A stretch of DNA of 64,000 nucleotides from an uncultured Oscillospiraceae bacterium (lineage in GTDB: Bacteria; Bacillota; Clostridia; Oscillospirales; Ruminococcaceae), in contig CAJUHS010000001.1 in assembly GCA_910586535.1 (NCBI GenBank), forward strand, positions 4,960-68,959, read 5' to 3'. The notes beneath the pieces were generated by a model, which saw nothing but the letters and a program-made list of their open reading frames with translations, was not told where the DNA came from and did no database searches. Made by a program: the position numbers and the translations under genes. Positions 26,235 through 35,716 of this stretch are shown in pieces (position 1 is the first letter of the stretch; the number at the start of each line of letters is the position of its first letter).

Positions 26235-28598
26235 TTACTCGCCCGAAAGCAGCTCTCTCGGAGCAATCTTTCTGATCCGCAAAGACATCAGACAAGCCGC
26301 GCCAAACGCAAATATTACCAGTACGATACCTGCAATTACGCATAATTCAACAGGTATGATAAAGGTACCCTTGACTATGCCTATCCCGCTCAAAAATATT
26401 GCCATAAGCGGGTTTATTATCCGCATACTTACGGTAATTCCCACCGCCGCGGAGATTATTACGGACGGCATAAAGCTCATCGCAGTCTGCACAATAAGCT
26501 GCCCCGTGGTAAAGCCCAGAGCCTTAAAAATACCGTAATCACGCTTTTTGTTGTTCAGCATTGTACGCACCAGAAGGTACATTACAAAAACTATAACAAT
26601 GCAGCTTATTATTATGATAGCTATAACCATGAAAGTCATCAGCAAAACATACACTCTGCCTGTACTTTCTATAATAGACAAAACGTTCTGCAAAGCATTT
26701 ACATCGCTGCCGAACCGGTCGGACAGCTCTCTGTTAAAATCGTCAATATCCGTACCCTCCGTCAGATCTATATAGTAGGTAACGTTTGGCAGAGAAGCGA
26801 TTTTTTCGTACCCCTCACGGGTCATAACACAGTCCTTGCCGAGACTGTTGGAGCATTGAGTAAACCCCGAAACGATATAATTTCCCCGGTTATTTCCAAC
26901 ATTCAGGGCAACCTCGTCCCCGATTTTAATACCGTTATCATTTGCATATTTTGCGGCAATTGCAAATTCATTGCCGTATTTTGGGTAACGCCCATCAACC
27001 GCCATGCTCTGATTGTTCATCTTCGAGCAGTCGTTTACGACAGACACATACAGCGAAGTTCCTCCAACGTGCTGTATCTCCATACTGTTGCCGGTGAAAA
27101 GATAAAATTTTTCAACGCGGCTGTCGTCCTCCAAAACGGAAACAAGTTCGTCCTCCCTGCTGAGGTTAACGTTTATTGCCGAGTCTGCAAACTCCCCTGC
27201 GATCATTTCTATCATAGGCTGGATATCTACTATAGTATTTCTTACCGACGTTACGGAAAACACCAGTATCAGCGAAATAACAAGCATTGTAACGCATACC
27301 GCAGCGTTCTGCTTGAGTCCGCCGAACATGATTTTCATAGCAAGAGCGGCGTTAAGGGGCAGCGAGGTCTTTTCAAGCTGCACATGATTTTTCTTGAAAT
27401 TGTGTGTAGCGATACCCTGACGCATTGCCGTTATAGGTTCGATTTTTGTTATCTTTTTGGCTGAAAAATACACTGCCGCCGAAACTACTGCCAAAATAAA
27501 AATTACCGTAAACACTACAGGCAGGGGCTGAAACCTTATCGTATAAGGTATGCCCGTCTGGGCTATCATCATTTCGTTTACTCCCGGGAAAACGCAGTAT
27601 GAAAGCACAGTACCGATAACTGCGGCAATTGTGGAAATTCCCGCGAACTGTGCAAGCAGCGCAACTATCAGCTGACCTCCGGTATAGCCTACCGCTTTCA
27701 GAGCGCCTAAATTCTGCATATTTTCCTGAATATAATTCGCGATATTCGAGGCGATGACCACTACTCCGATAAGCAGTACCAAAAACGCCATTACGCTTAA
27801 AATTCCCGCACATATCATTTGGGAAATATACCGCGACGTTGTTACCATCTTGTAGTTGTTTCCTGTAACAACAACCTCGGGAAATTTCTTTGATATAGCG
27901 TCTTTAAGTTCGGAGCCGATATCCTCGCACATTGATACGTCATTTATTCTTACGGATATATACGCAGATTTCAGCGCAGCCGTTTTTCCGGAAAATTCCT
28001 CAAATTTATCCTCCGTAAGCAGGAACGACATCATATTGCAATTGTGGGAGCCAACCATTGCACTGTTAAAGAATCCGCATACAGCGTATTCAAATTCTTC
28101 ACCTAAAATGGTTATTTTAAGCGTATCGCCTACAGAATAATTGTTTCCCATACTGTAAAGCATAGGCAGATATATGCCGCTTTTTATATCGCTTTCCTCG
28201 GTAATTTCAAACCTTCCGACACCTCGTGACAACGCGTCCTCCTTTTCAAGAATTACTCCAAGCTGTGAAAGCTCGCCTCTGTTGTACTCAAAAGAAAAGG
28301 GAGCGCAGAACACGTCTCCTACGGTATAGTCCGTAACATCTGAGCGGTCGTCAAGCACTTCCGAAATAAAGTCCCTGAAATCGTCCCCGACAACATACGC
28401 CGCAAGATTTACGTGACCGTCGTTGAGCCTGTCGTGGCAGCGGTCGAAATTTTTTCTGTAGTCCATAGAAAGCATGAGCCACAGATTCATCATCATTGAA
28501 GACAGCAGCACAAGTACGATGATAGCGGCGGTCTGTCCCTTAGCCTTACGGATGTTTGCGCGGGCAAGCAATATATTTCTGTTAAAATTTCCGCCCAT
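26235..28598 (-). CDS. ABC transporter permease, FtsX/MacB type
   Basis: The product is 787 aa, with ATG four bases after GGGGTGG and one base after the ATPase stop. Membrane spans lie near residues 20-40, then a large extracellular domain, then three spans at about 260-400 (first FtsX block), a span near 430, a second extracellular domain and three spans at about 650-775 (second FtsX block, GIFKALGFTTGQLIVQ). Both FtsX blocks carry the usual NLGALKAVGYTGGQL or IFKALGFTTGQL turn. Such two-block permeases extrude or sense peptides and lipoprotein-like cargo; with the adjacent two-component system this suggests an antimicrobial-peptide response exporter. Confidence 0.88.
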   Translation of the reverse strand: MGGNFNRNILLARANIRKAKGQTAAIIVLVLLSSMMMNLWLMLSMDYRKNFDRCHDRLNDGHVNLAAYVVGDDFRDFISEVLDDRSDVTDYTVGDVFCAPFSFEYNRGELSQLGVILEKEDALSRGVGRFEITEESDIKSGIYLPMLYSMGNNYSVGDTLKITILGEEFEYAVCGFFNSAMVGSHNCNMMSFLLTEDKFEEFSGKTAALKSAYISVRINDVSMCEDIGSELKDAISKKFPEVVVTGNNYKMVTTSRYISQMICAGILSVMAFLVLLIGVVVIASNIANYIQENMQNLGALKAVGYTGGQLIVALLAQFAGISTIAAVIGTVLSYCVFPGVNEMMIAQTGIPYTIRFQPLPVVFTVIFILAVVSAAVYFSAKKITKIEPITAMRQGIATHNFKKNHVQLEKTSLPLNAALAMKIMFGGLKQNAAVCVTMLVISLILVFSVTSVRNTIVDIQPMIEMIAGEFADSAINVNLSREDELVSVLEDDSRVEKFYLFTGNSMEIQHVGGTSLYVSVVNDCSKMNNQSMAVDGRYPKYGNEFAIAAKYANDNGIKIGDEVALNVGNNRGNYIVSGFTQCSNSLGKDCVMTREGYEKIASLPNVTYYIDLTEGTDIDDFNRELSDRFGSDVNALQNVLSIIESTGRVYVLLMTFMVIAIIIISCIVIVFVMYLLVRTMLNNKKRDYGIFKALGFTTGQLIVQTAMSFMPSVIISAAVGITVSMRIINPLMAIFLSGIGIVKGTFIIPVELCVIAGIVLVIFAFGAACLMSLRIRKIAPRELLSGE

Positions 28599-28599
28599 A

Positions 28600-29358
28600 T
28601 TACCACCCCATTTTCGTCAGAAAGTCCGACAGTTTCCTGTGCCGTTCTTCGTCGCCCGAAGCGTATTTTCCCAATTCGCATTCACCCATAACAATTCCGT
28701 CCTTTAAGTACAGAATACGGTTTCCCCGACGTGCGGAACGCATATCATGAGTAACCATAACAACGCTCTGACCCTGCTCGTTGAACTCGGTTAAGGTGTC
28801 CAGAACGTCCAGTCCCGACTTTGAATTGAGTGCGCCCGTAGGTTCGTCCGCAAAAAGAATTTCTGGAGAATTTATCAGCGCGCGGACAATTCCCGCCCTC
28901 TGTGCCTCGCCGCCGGAAATTTGAGCAGGAAATTTGTGAATAGTCTCCTCAGAAATATCCACCGACGTGAAGAGCTCTCTCGCACGGGCGGCAAGAGCCT
29001 TTTTGTCCTTGTTTACAAGCAGTCCCGCCGCGAGAACATTGTCGAGGATACTCATTGCGTCGATAAGATAAATTTGCTGGAACACAAAGCCGCAGTGCTC
29101 CTTTCGGAACAGTGCAAGCCCGTCGGAATCAAGGTCGGATATAACTTTTTCGCCGAAAGTTATCTTTCCGAGGGTAGGCGTATCCATGCCCGAAAGAGCG
29201 TACAAAAGCGTGGATTTTCCCGCGCCGGATGCCCCCATAATTACCGTGAAGTCGCCCTTGTAAAGCTCTAAGTCAATGTTTTTCAGAACGTGCTGCATAG
29301 CCCCCCCGCTGGAAAAGCTTTTGCTTAAACGTTCGGTTTTAATTAAAATATCTTTCAT
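28600..29358 (-). CDS. ABC transporter ATP-binding protein, LolD/MacB type
   Basis: The product is 252 aa, with Walker A GASGAGKST at about 42-50, signature ISGGEAQRAG at about 147-156, Walker B EILFADEPTG and a switch His in VTHDMRSARR. It is the nucleotide-binding subunit for the permease encoded immediately after it. An operator-like repeat array and a TATAAT box lie upstream, so the pair appears to have its own promoter rather than relying on the kinase operon. Confidence 0.93.
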   Translation of the reverse strand: MKDILIKTERLSKSFSSGGAMQHVLKNIDLELYKGDFTVIMGASGAGKSTLLYALSGMDTPTLGKITFGEKVISDLDSDGLALFRKEHCGFVFQQIYLIDAMSILDNVLAAGLLVNKDKKALAARARELFTSVDISEETIHKFPAQISGGEAQRAGIVRALINSPEILFADEPTGALNSKSGLDVLDTLTEFNEQGQSVVMVTHDMRSARRGNRILYLKDGIVMGECELGKYASGDEERHRKLSDFLTKMGW

Positions 29359-29473
29359 AACAAAACCGTCCTCTGCAATTTTTTAAGACTGCCATGTCCC
29401 CAGCCGCTGAAGTATAATAAATCCTCTGCGCCATAAACGGGGGCACTGGTAAAAACCCAGCCTTTCACGTTCC

Positions 29474-29528
29474 ATTATAGCTTTTCAAACCTTAACTGTC
29501 TTTAAGCAAACCTTAAATATTCCTTAAA
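29474..29528 (-). promoter_or_regulatory. promoter with four 11-bp direct repeats, probable response-regulator operator
   Basis: On the minus strand four units spaced 11 bases apart read TTTAAGGAATA, TTTAAGGTTTG, CTTAAAGACAG and TTAAGGTTTG (29486-29528). They end just before a TATAAT box (29474-29479 in complement), where a -35 element would be. No good TTGACA exists. OmpR/PhoB-family regulators bind 11-bp-spaced direct repeats in this position. The array overlaps the last codons of the kinase gene. The likely binder is the regulator encoded at 30786. Confidence 0.65.
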
Positions 29529-30789
29529 TCATTCCGCTCAGCAGAATTTTTACGATCACGGCAAGTCCGTGAGTTCCGTTTTCAATGTCAAGACCGCCTT
29601 TCATTTCATTCATGAAGCAGTCGGAAATATAAAGCCCAAGTCCGGCCCCCTCCACGTTTTCTGCGTTTTCACCCCGCTTGAATTTTTCCTTTAATAACGG
29701 CAGTTCCTTTTCCGGCACACCGCCGCCGAAGTCCTCGACAACAATTTTCAGAAAATTATTTTTAAGGGAAATTTTCACAGTAATTTCCGTGTTTGCATAC
29801 TTGTAGGAATTAGCAAAAATATTGTCAAAAACCTGCTGTAAGCGAAGCTTGTCCGCAAAAAGCATACAGTCGGGGACTGCGGGGATTTCCGCGTAATGGA
29901 AGTAATCAGCACCCAAAAGCATCTCGGAAATTTCTCTGCTTTTCATATCGGCCGGCTCAACGGTAAGCTGCTGCAATTCCTCCAGAGTTGCAGAAAAAAG
30001 GTTTGTAACAAGCGCGTTTATCTGGTCGGCTTTTTGAATGATTCGGTCGTAATTCCGACGGCTTTTTTCGCTTTCAGCAATAGCCGCCCCAACCTCGGAA
30101 GCCGCCTTTATGCTTGCCACCGGAGTTCTTATGTCATGGGAAAGCTTTGCCACAAGCTCCTTTTTTTCGGCGTTTGCGCGAGCCTCCGCAAGACGGGCTT
30201 TTTTAAGCTCCGACCGCATTATGTCAAAGCTTTCTGTAAACGCGCCGAAAATATTTCCCCTGTCCATTTCAAGGGGGATATCAAGGTTTCCGCCCGCGAC
30301 CCGTTCCGCAAAATCCTCTAATTTTCCGAAAGGCTTTGCCACTCTGCGGTACAGATATGCCGAATAGACCGCGAAGCAGACTAATTGTAATACGGCCGCA
30401 AAAATAAGAACGGCGGCAGACTTTTTTCTGCCGTCCCAAAGAGTTTGCGGACTGTCATTGTAAATAACTATTTTCCCCGAGACCTCGCCGTTTATTTCAA
30501 TATCGAGAATAGTATCGCGGTGTATCACGGCTTCGTTTAAGCTTTCGCTAAGCCCCTGCCTCGTGCGGAAAATAGCGTTCCCGACGCTGTCAAGTACAGC
30601 GTAGTCAAGACCTGTGACGTTTTGATGCGCGACGATATTTTCCCAATCGTCCCGAACTGACTGCAAGGCCTCGTTCACCTCAACGGCGTCCTGATAAGAG
30701 TCTGCTCCGTAATTTGCATAGATAAGCAAAACAGAAATTTCCGCCAAAAAAATTATTATCAGACAAGTCAGAAAAGCTTTGTATTTCAT
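29524..30789 (-). CDS. sensor histidine kinase
   Basis: The product is 421 aa. There are membrane spans at about 5-26 and 125-148 with a 95-residue extracellular loop, a HAMP domain at about 150-200, HisKA with LSHDIRTPVASI at about 215-226, and HATPase motifs QVFDNIFANSYKYAN, EDFGGGVPE and GAGLGLYIS. It overlaps the regulator gene by four bases (ATGA), so the pair is translationally coupled. It probably senses a cell-envelope signal and phosphorylates the regulator that controls the exporter next door. Confidence 0.92.
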   Translation of the reverse strand: MKYKAFLTCLIIIFLAEISVLLIYANYGADSYQDAVEVNEALQSVRDDWENIVAHQNVTGLDYAVLDSVGNAIFRTRQGLSESLNEAVIHRDTILDIEINGEVSGKIVIYNDSPQTLWDGRKKSAAVLIFAAVLQLVCFAVYSAYLYRRVAKPFGKLEDFAERVAGGNLDIPLEMDRGNIFGAFTESFDIMRSELKKARLAEARANAEKKELVAKLSHDIRTPVASIKAASEVGAAIAESEKSRRNYDRIIQKADQINALVTNLFSATLEELQQLTVEPADMKSREISEMLLGADYFHYAEIPAVPDCMLFADKLRLQQVFDNIFANSYKYANTEITVKISLKNNFLKIVVEDFGGGVPEKELPLLKEKFKRGENAENVEGAGLGLYISDCFMNEMKGGLDIENGTHGLAVIVKILLSGMI

Positions 30790-31466
30790 TTTTTATCACC
30801 AACAAATTTGTATCCGTCTCCCCACACTGTAATTATATACCGAGGATTTCCGGGATCCGGTTCTATTGCCTCGCGTATTTTTCTTATGTGTACGTTAAGG
30901 GTATTGTCCCCTGTGAATTTGTCTTCCCAAACGCTGTCGAAAAGCTCCTGCTTGGATACGACCCGGTTTCCGTTTTTTATAAGGTATGCAAGCAGCCTGA
31001 ATTCCAGTGAAGTAAGCTTTGCGGGACTGCCGTTTACAGCGGCTTGCTTTGCAATGAAATCAACGGTCAGACGACCGTCCGAATATTCCGAAGTTCCGCT
31101 TTGCCCGTAACGCTTCAGCACAGCCTTGACCTTTGCGAGCAGTACTCCCAGAGAATATGGTTTTTGTATGTAATCGTCGCCTCCGATATTCAGCGCAACT
31201 ATTTTATCATCGTCACTGGATCGTGCTGAAATAAAAAGAATCGGATTAGAAATTTTCTCCCTGAGTTCTCTGCACAGATCAAAGCCGCTGTTTTCCCCAA
31301 GATTAATGTCAAGAAGAAGCAGATCAGCAGAATTGCTTTCAAAAAAATTTCTGCATTCGTCTGCAGTATACACGACCGCCGCATTTACGCCGAACAGGTT
31401 GAAATATTCCGCGGTACTGTCCGCAAGCAGTTTTTCGTCGTCGATTATCAGGCAATCATATTTCAT
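30786..31466 (-). CDS. OmpR-family response regulator
   Basis: The product is 226 aa. The start is ATG 31466 after GGGAGGTCAAA; a longer frame to 31508 lacks a site. The receiver domain has the acidic pair IDDEK, the phospho-Asp in LLLDINLGE and Lys in IQKPYS. The C-terminal winged helix reads LTSLEFRLLAYLIKNG and NTLNVHIRKIREAIEPDPGNP. It should bind 11-bp-spaced direct repeats such as those at 29486-29528. Confidence 0.93.
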   Translation of the reverse strand: MKYDCLIIDDEKLLADSTAEYFNLFGVNAAVVYTADECRNFFESNSADLLLLDINLGENSGFDLCRELREKISNPILFISARSSDDDKIVALNIGGDDYIQKPYSLGVLLAKVKAVLKRYGQSGTSEYSDGRLTVDFIAKQAAVNGSPAKLTSLEFRLLAYLIKNGNRVVSKQELFDSVWEDKFTGDNTLNVHIRKIREAIEPDPGNPRYIITVWGDGYKFVGDKK

Positions 31467-31654
31467 TTTGACCTCCCAAAATATCAGCGCTGTTAATATG
31501 CCGTACACTTTATATTAGCACATTAAACGGTTTCCGTCAATCCCCGAAACAATAAAAAAGCTCCACTTCAATTTGAACAGCTCTGTTTGCAATAACTCAG
31601 CATTTCTGTTATACTTTTACGTTTTGCTGTAAAAACATATTTTTTAAATATAAA

Positions 31655-31697
31655 ACAGCCTCTTATGCGATATTGAAGGTATTGCACAAGAGGCTGT
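31655..31697 (-). terminator. terminator of the Rieske oxidoreductase gene
   Basis: ACAGCCTCTT and AAGAGGCTGT pair over 10 bp, with additional TGC/GCA pairing inside. On the minus strand the hairpin is followed by TTTTATATTTAAAAAA. It starts two bases after the stop of the gene at 31700. Confidence 0.8.
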
Positions 31698-31699
31698 CT

Positions 31700-32998
31700 C
31701 TATTTTATTATATCTCCGTTTGCAGGATTATCCAGTACCTTTCCATTTTCATCAAAACGGGAACCATGGCAGGCGCAGTCCCATGAATGTTCGGCGGGAT
31801 TCCATTTAAGCGCGCAGCCAAGGTGAGGACACCTTTTTTTACTCGGTGTGAGCAAATTTTTTGTCGCTTCAAAACCGTTAACAAAAAGCTGCGGCTTGAC
31901 AATGCTTCTTGACGGACTGAAAACCTCCTCATAGTCGTTTCGTATGCCGCAGACCATATCGCTCAAAAGCATAGCCGATAACATCGCTCCCGTCATTCCC
32001 CATTTGTTAAAGCCGCTCGCGGTATATAAATCCGGCGTATTTTTTGAATACCGTCCGACATACGGAATGTTGTCAAGACTCATACAGTCCTGCGCAGCCC
32101 AGTAATATTTTTCTTCCGCATCTGGATAATACTTTTTCGCAAATCTTCTCAGCTCGTTCCAGTTTCCGCCGTCCTTGCCAGTACGGTGTCCGCCTCCGCC
32201 AAGAAGCAGTAAATTCTCATAATTTCTGAACGAATATCCTGTTTTGCATTCGTCAACATACATCCCGTTAACGTTCTGCGCATTTTCAAGAGCAATGACG
32301 TAAGAGCGGTGCTGATACAATTTCAAAAAATAGCTGCCGTGCTTATTTATAAACGGAAAATGTGTTGTGACAATCACCTTGCCGGCACGAATTTTACCGC
32401 AGTTTGTAACAGCTGTAGTACCTATCATTTCCTGCACAAAGGTATGCTCGTAAATGTTCAGACCTTTTGCAATTGAAAAAAGAAACTTCAGCGGGTGAAA
32501 CTGCGCCTGATCCTCAAAGCAAACGGCTCCCTCTGTTTTTATCGGAAGAGGGACATCTTTGGAAAATACCGCGTTATAACCGATTTTTGAAAGAGCGTTT
32601 ATTTCGTCCCCAAGCTTTCTGCCGTCGTCTGCCGAATACACATAATTATTTTTTATTTCATATTCGCAGTCAATATTTTTGCAAAGCTCCGCATATTTTT
32701 CAAACGCCGTCCGATTCGCCTGCAGGTACATTTGAGCCTTTTCCAAACCGCAGCTACGGAGAATTTTGCTATAAACAAGCCCGTGCTGAAAGGTAATCTT
32801 TGCAGTGGTGTTTCCCGTTGTTCCTCCGCAGATATTCCCCTTTTCAACAAGAATATACGGAACGCCTTTTTGCTGCAAAAAATATGCGGTCAGGATTCCC
32901 GTGATGCCTCCGCCGATAATCAATATATCGGTTTTTATGTCTCCTTTCAGCGCCGGAAAATCCGGACGGCAGACGTTTTCATTCCACAGCGATCTCAA
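31700..32998 (-). CDS. FAD-dependent oxidoreductase with C-terminal Rieske iron-sulfur domain
   Basis: The product is 432 aa. A Rossmann FAD motif ILIIGGGITGILTAYFL is at about 25-41, and DAO-family residues run to about 370. The Rieske cluster motifs CPHLGC and CACHGSRFDENG are in the last 50 residues. The layout matches B. subtilis YhfW-like proteins, whose substrate is not established. It follows the 59-aa gene by 29 bases and has its own terminator. Confidence 0.88.
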   Translation of the reverse strand: MRSLWNENVCRPDFPALKGDIKTDILIIGGGITGILTAYFLQQKGVPYILVEKGNICGGTTGNTTAKITFQHGLVYSKILRSCGLEKAQMYLQANRTAFEKYAELCKNIDCEYEIKNNYVYSADDGRKLGDEINALSKIGYNAVFSKDVPLPIKTEGAVCFEDQAQFHPLKFLFSIAKGLNIYEHTFVQEMIGTTAVTNCGKIRAGKVIVTTHFPFINKHGSYFLKLYQHRSYVIALENAQNVNGMYVDECKTGYSFRNYENLLLLGGGGHRTGKDGGNWNELRRFAKKYYPDAEEKYYWAAQDCMSLDNIPYVGRYSKNTPDLYTASGFNKWGMTGAMLSAMLLSDMVCGIRNDYEEVFSPSRSIVKPQLFVNGFEATKNLLTPSKKRCPHLGCALKWNPAEHSWDCACHGSRFDENGKVLDNPANGDIIK

Positions 32999-33027
32999 AA
33001 TTACAATCCTTTCATTTTAGACGCTTA

Positions 33028-33207
33028 TCAAAAAAATGATATTATATTTTCCACATATTGCTTCATTTCGGATTTTGAAGAAACATTGTGAGTACCGTTT
33101 ATAATTTTCTGTTTTTCGTTCTGCGGAAGAGAAGCAAATTTTTCCATTGCCTTTGGATTCATGGCAAGCGCCATTCCGAAACCTACGGGCATTTCATTGT
33201 TTTCCAT
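33028..33207 (-). CDS. small conserved protein, 59 aa
   Basis: An ATG at 33207 is preceded by a near-perfect AAGGAGGTACGGT ribosome binding site. The product starts MENNEMPVGFGMALAMNPKA, followed by MEKFASLPQNEKQKIINGTH and ending YVENIISFF. The pattern M.KFASLP..EKQ.II.GTH..SSK.EM..YV is one I recognise from short Firmicutes proteins of unknown function. It lies 29 bases before the oxidoreductase start and is probably in the same transcript. It is too short for most ORF cut-offs. Confidence 0.8.
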   Translation of the reverse strand: MENNEMPVGFGMALAMNPKAMEKFASLPQNEKQKIINGTHNVSSKSEMKQYVENIISFF

Positions 33208-33351
33208 ACCGTACCTCCTTAAATCTTAAATATTATATTTATATATTTCCGCAGATTTACGATAATATGCTTTTTATTTTTTGGCCGGATACTGCAATTG
33301 CAGCGACACATAAAAATATCCTTTGGCAATGCATGGTGGAAAAACAATCCC

Positions 33352-33594
33352 CTAAAAATCCGGTTTGTACGAATCAGCATATGTGTCCTGAGCTTTCTCA
33401 GTAATTACGGTCGTTTTTAATTTTTGTATGACCCTGACAATGATTTCGATTTGCTGCTTTGCGGACAAGCCCGACGACCTTAGTCTGCGTTCGATGATCT
33501 CCATGTGAAGATCGCTTATCTTATCGGCAACAGCAGACATATCAGCTTCGTCGTCAGAGTGAACAAAAAAACTTTTTATGGAAAGCTTTCCCAT
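33352..33594 (-). CDS. small hypothetical protein, 80 aa
   Basis: The start is ATG 33594, seven bases after AAAGGAG; a longer frame to 33630 lacks a site. The product starts MGKLSIKSFFVHSDDEAD and is mostly helical and charged (ISDLHMEIIERRLRSSGLSA). No family is recognised. It precedes the 59-aa gene by 144 bases on the same strand. Confidence 0.6.
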   Translation of the reverse strand: MGKLSIKSFFVHSDDEADMSAVADKISDLHMEIIERRLRSSGLSAKQQIEIIVRVIQKLKTTVITEKAQDTYADSYKPDF

Positions 33595-33812
33595 ATAACA
33601 GCTCCTTTGCAGCTTATTTATACTGCTCACGAAAAAGATATATGTCCGTCAAAACTTGTCTTATACCGGATACTTTTACTGGTAAACCACATCGGGTTTT
33701 AAGTCGTTACCGGCAATATTTACAAAACCAAACTCAAAACCTCCGATCAACACTTGTCAACTCATTGATGAATATATGTACTTTTGAAGCTGCCGGCACA
33801 TACTGATAAAAA

Positions 33813-33849
33813 CCAAGCTGATTCCGATGAGATTTCGGAATCAGCTTGG
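33813..33849 (-). terminator. terminator of the leu operon
   Basis: CCAAGCTGATTCCGA pairs perfectly over 15 bp with TCGGAATCAGCTTGG around a seven-base loop. On the minus strand it is followed by TTTTTATC. It lies 150 bases after the leuB stop. The rest of 33595-33998 holds no gene that I can support. Confidence 0.85.
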
Positions 33850-33998
33850 TTCATAATATTTTTTATATCATACGGTTATTTTGGGCGCTGCACGCACAAA
33901 GCGGAGCGTTTCGCTTCATTAAGCATAATAAGAAAGAATTTTAGTCATTTTGTTTTTTATCCGCATTTTATTTTACGGTAATTATTTTTATACGTCTT

Positions 33999-35078
33999 TT
34001 ATATTTTAGCAGCAATAATATCTCCCATTTCTGAGCATGAAACGCTCTTCAGACCCGCAGCATCGGACATGATGTCGGCAGTACGGTAACCCTCTTCAAG
34101 AGCGGCATTTACAGCATTCTCAACAGAGTCCGCCTCGGCAGCCATATCAAAGGAATAACGGAACATCATCGCCGCAGAAAGGATAGTCGCAATAGGATTA
34201 GCCTTGTTCTGTCCCGCAATGTCGGGAGCAGAGCCGTGGATAGGCTCATAAAGGCCGAGCGATGTCTCACCCAGCGAAGCGGATGGTATCATACCCAGCG
34301 AGCCCGTTATCATAGAAGCTTCGTCGGAAAGAATATCTCCGAAAAGATTTTCGGTAACAAGCACGTCAAATTGCCCAGGATTTCTCACAAGCTGCATTGC
34401 GCAGTTATCCACGAGAATATCGTTAAATTCAACGTCGGGATACTCCGCCGCTACCTTGTGGGAAATTTCTCTCCACAGACGGGAGGAATCCAGCACGTTT
34501 GCCTTGTCAACGGAATGCACCTTGCTGCGGCGTTTTTTCGCCATATCGAAAGCCACACGGCAAATTCTTTCTACCTCATAATCGGCGTAAGCCATTGAGT
34601 CACTGGCGTGCTTAACGCCATTTTCGTCGGTATAGGTGTTTCTCTCTCCGAAGTACGCTCCTCCGATAAGCTCGCGGACAATCACAAGGTCAAGACCCGA
34701 ATCGGTTATTTCCTTTTTGAGCGGGCAGGCAGAGGCAAGAGGAGCAAGCAGCTTTGCGGGGCGTATATTTGCGAACAGCTTCAGTGCGCCTCTGATACCC
34801 AGAAGACCCGCTTCTGGACGGAGGTTTCCGGGGAGAGTGTCCCACTTTGGACCGCCCACCGCGCCAAGAAGAACGCTGTCCGATTTAAGACATATGTCAA
34901 TAGTTTCCTGCGGCAGAGGCACACCCGTTGCGTCGATAGCACAGCCGCCCATAAGAACGTCCGTAAAATTAAATGTGTGACCGAACCTTTCGCCCACCTT
35001 GTTCATGACTTTAATAGTCTCGTTCACTATCTCTGGACCGATTCCGTCGCCCTTGATAACTGCAATATTTTTATTCAT
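33999..35078 (-). CDS. leuB: 3-isopropylmalate dehydrogenase
   Basis: The product is 359 aa, the normal length. It oxidises and decarboxylates 3-isopropylmalate to 2-oxoisocaproate with NAD in leucine synthesis. Typical motifs are IAVIKGDGIGPEIV at the start, LLGAVGGPKWD, the NIRPAKL segment, Lys in the KANVLDSSRLW loop and the metal-binding VDNCAMQLVRNP plus DILSDEASMITGSLGM. The NAD-type EPIHGSAPDIAGQNKANP is intact. It is the last gene of leuC-leuD-leuB; no leuA is in the window. Confidence 0.97.
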   Translation of the reverse strand: MNKNIAVIKGDGIGPEIVNETIKVMNKVGERFGHTFNFTDVLMGGCAIDATGVPLPQETIDICLKSDSVLLGAVGGPKWDTLPGNLRPEAGLLGIRGALKLFANIRPAKLLAPLASACPLKKEITDSGLDLVIVRELIGGAYFGERNTYTDENGVKHASDSMAYADYEVERICRVAFDMAKKRRSKVHSVDKANVLDSSRLWREISHKVAAEYPDVEFNDILVDNCAMQLVRNPGQFDVLVTENLFGDILSDEASMITGSLGMIPSASLGETSLGLYEPIHGSAPDIAGQNKANPIATILSAAMMFRYSFDMAAEADSVENAVNAALEEGYRTADIMSDAAGLKSVSCSEMGDIIAAKI

Positions 35079-35217
35079 AGCATAATTCCTTTCATAGTTT
35101 CATTTGTTGTTTAAACACAAAATATTATTTTATTGGGTTAGTCTTCACCGTAATTTTAAACCAAACTTCCACTTTCTCAAAAGAAACATTATTGCGTTAT
35201 AAAAATTCTCCGCCAAA

Positions 35218-35700
35218 CTATTTCTTGAGCGACTTCAGAAGTCCTCCAGCATTGATAATATCTTTCATAAAGTCGGGAAAAGGCTGAGCCTGATAGGTCT
35301 GATTTTTGGTCTTGTTGGTAATAATACCCGTGTCAAAATCCACCTCTACCTCATCGCCGCTGTCGATATTTTCGGCAGCCTCCGCGCATTCAAGAATGGG
35401 AAGACCTATATTTATTGCGTTGCGGTAGAAAATCCTCGCAAATGTTGAAGCTATAACGCAGGAGATACCGCTTGCCTTAATGGAAAGGGGCGCGTGCTCA
35501 CGGGACGAGCCGCAGCCGAAATTCTGAACCGCTACCATGATGTCGCCATCTTTAACATTGCTTACAAAATCCTTGTCGATGTCCTCCATGCAGTGCTGGG
35601 CAAGCTCCTTAGGATCTGCGGAGTTAAGGTATCTTGCGGGAATAATAACGTCCGTATCAACGTTATCGCCGTATTTATGTACTTTACCGAATGCTTTCAT
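35218..35700 (-). CDS. leuD: 3-isopropylmalate dehydratase, small subunit
   Basis: The product is 160 aa, matching the short LeuD form of Clostridia and archaea. The swivelling aconitase domain shows GDNVDTDVIIPARYL at the start, NFGCGSSREHAP in the middle and the active-site Arg context ASTFARIFYRNAINIG. It pairs with LeuC to isomerise 2-isopropylmalate to 3-isopropylmalate. It starts 16 bases after leuC. Confidence 0.96.
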   Translation of the reverse strand: MKAFGKVHKYGDNVDTDVIIPARYLNSADPKELAQHCMEDIDKDFVSNVKDGDIMVAVQNFGCGSSREHAPLSIKASGISCVIASTFARIFYRNAINIGLPILECAEAAENIDSGDEVEVDFDTGIITNKTKNQTYQAQPFPDFMKDIINAGGLLKSLKK

Positions 35701-35716
35701 AACAAATTCTCCTCTC

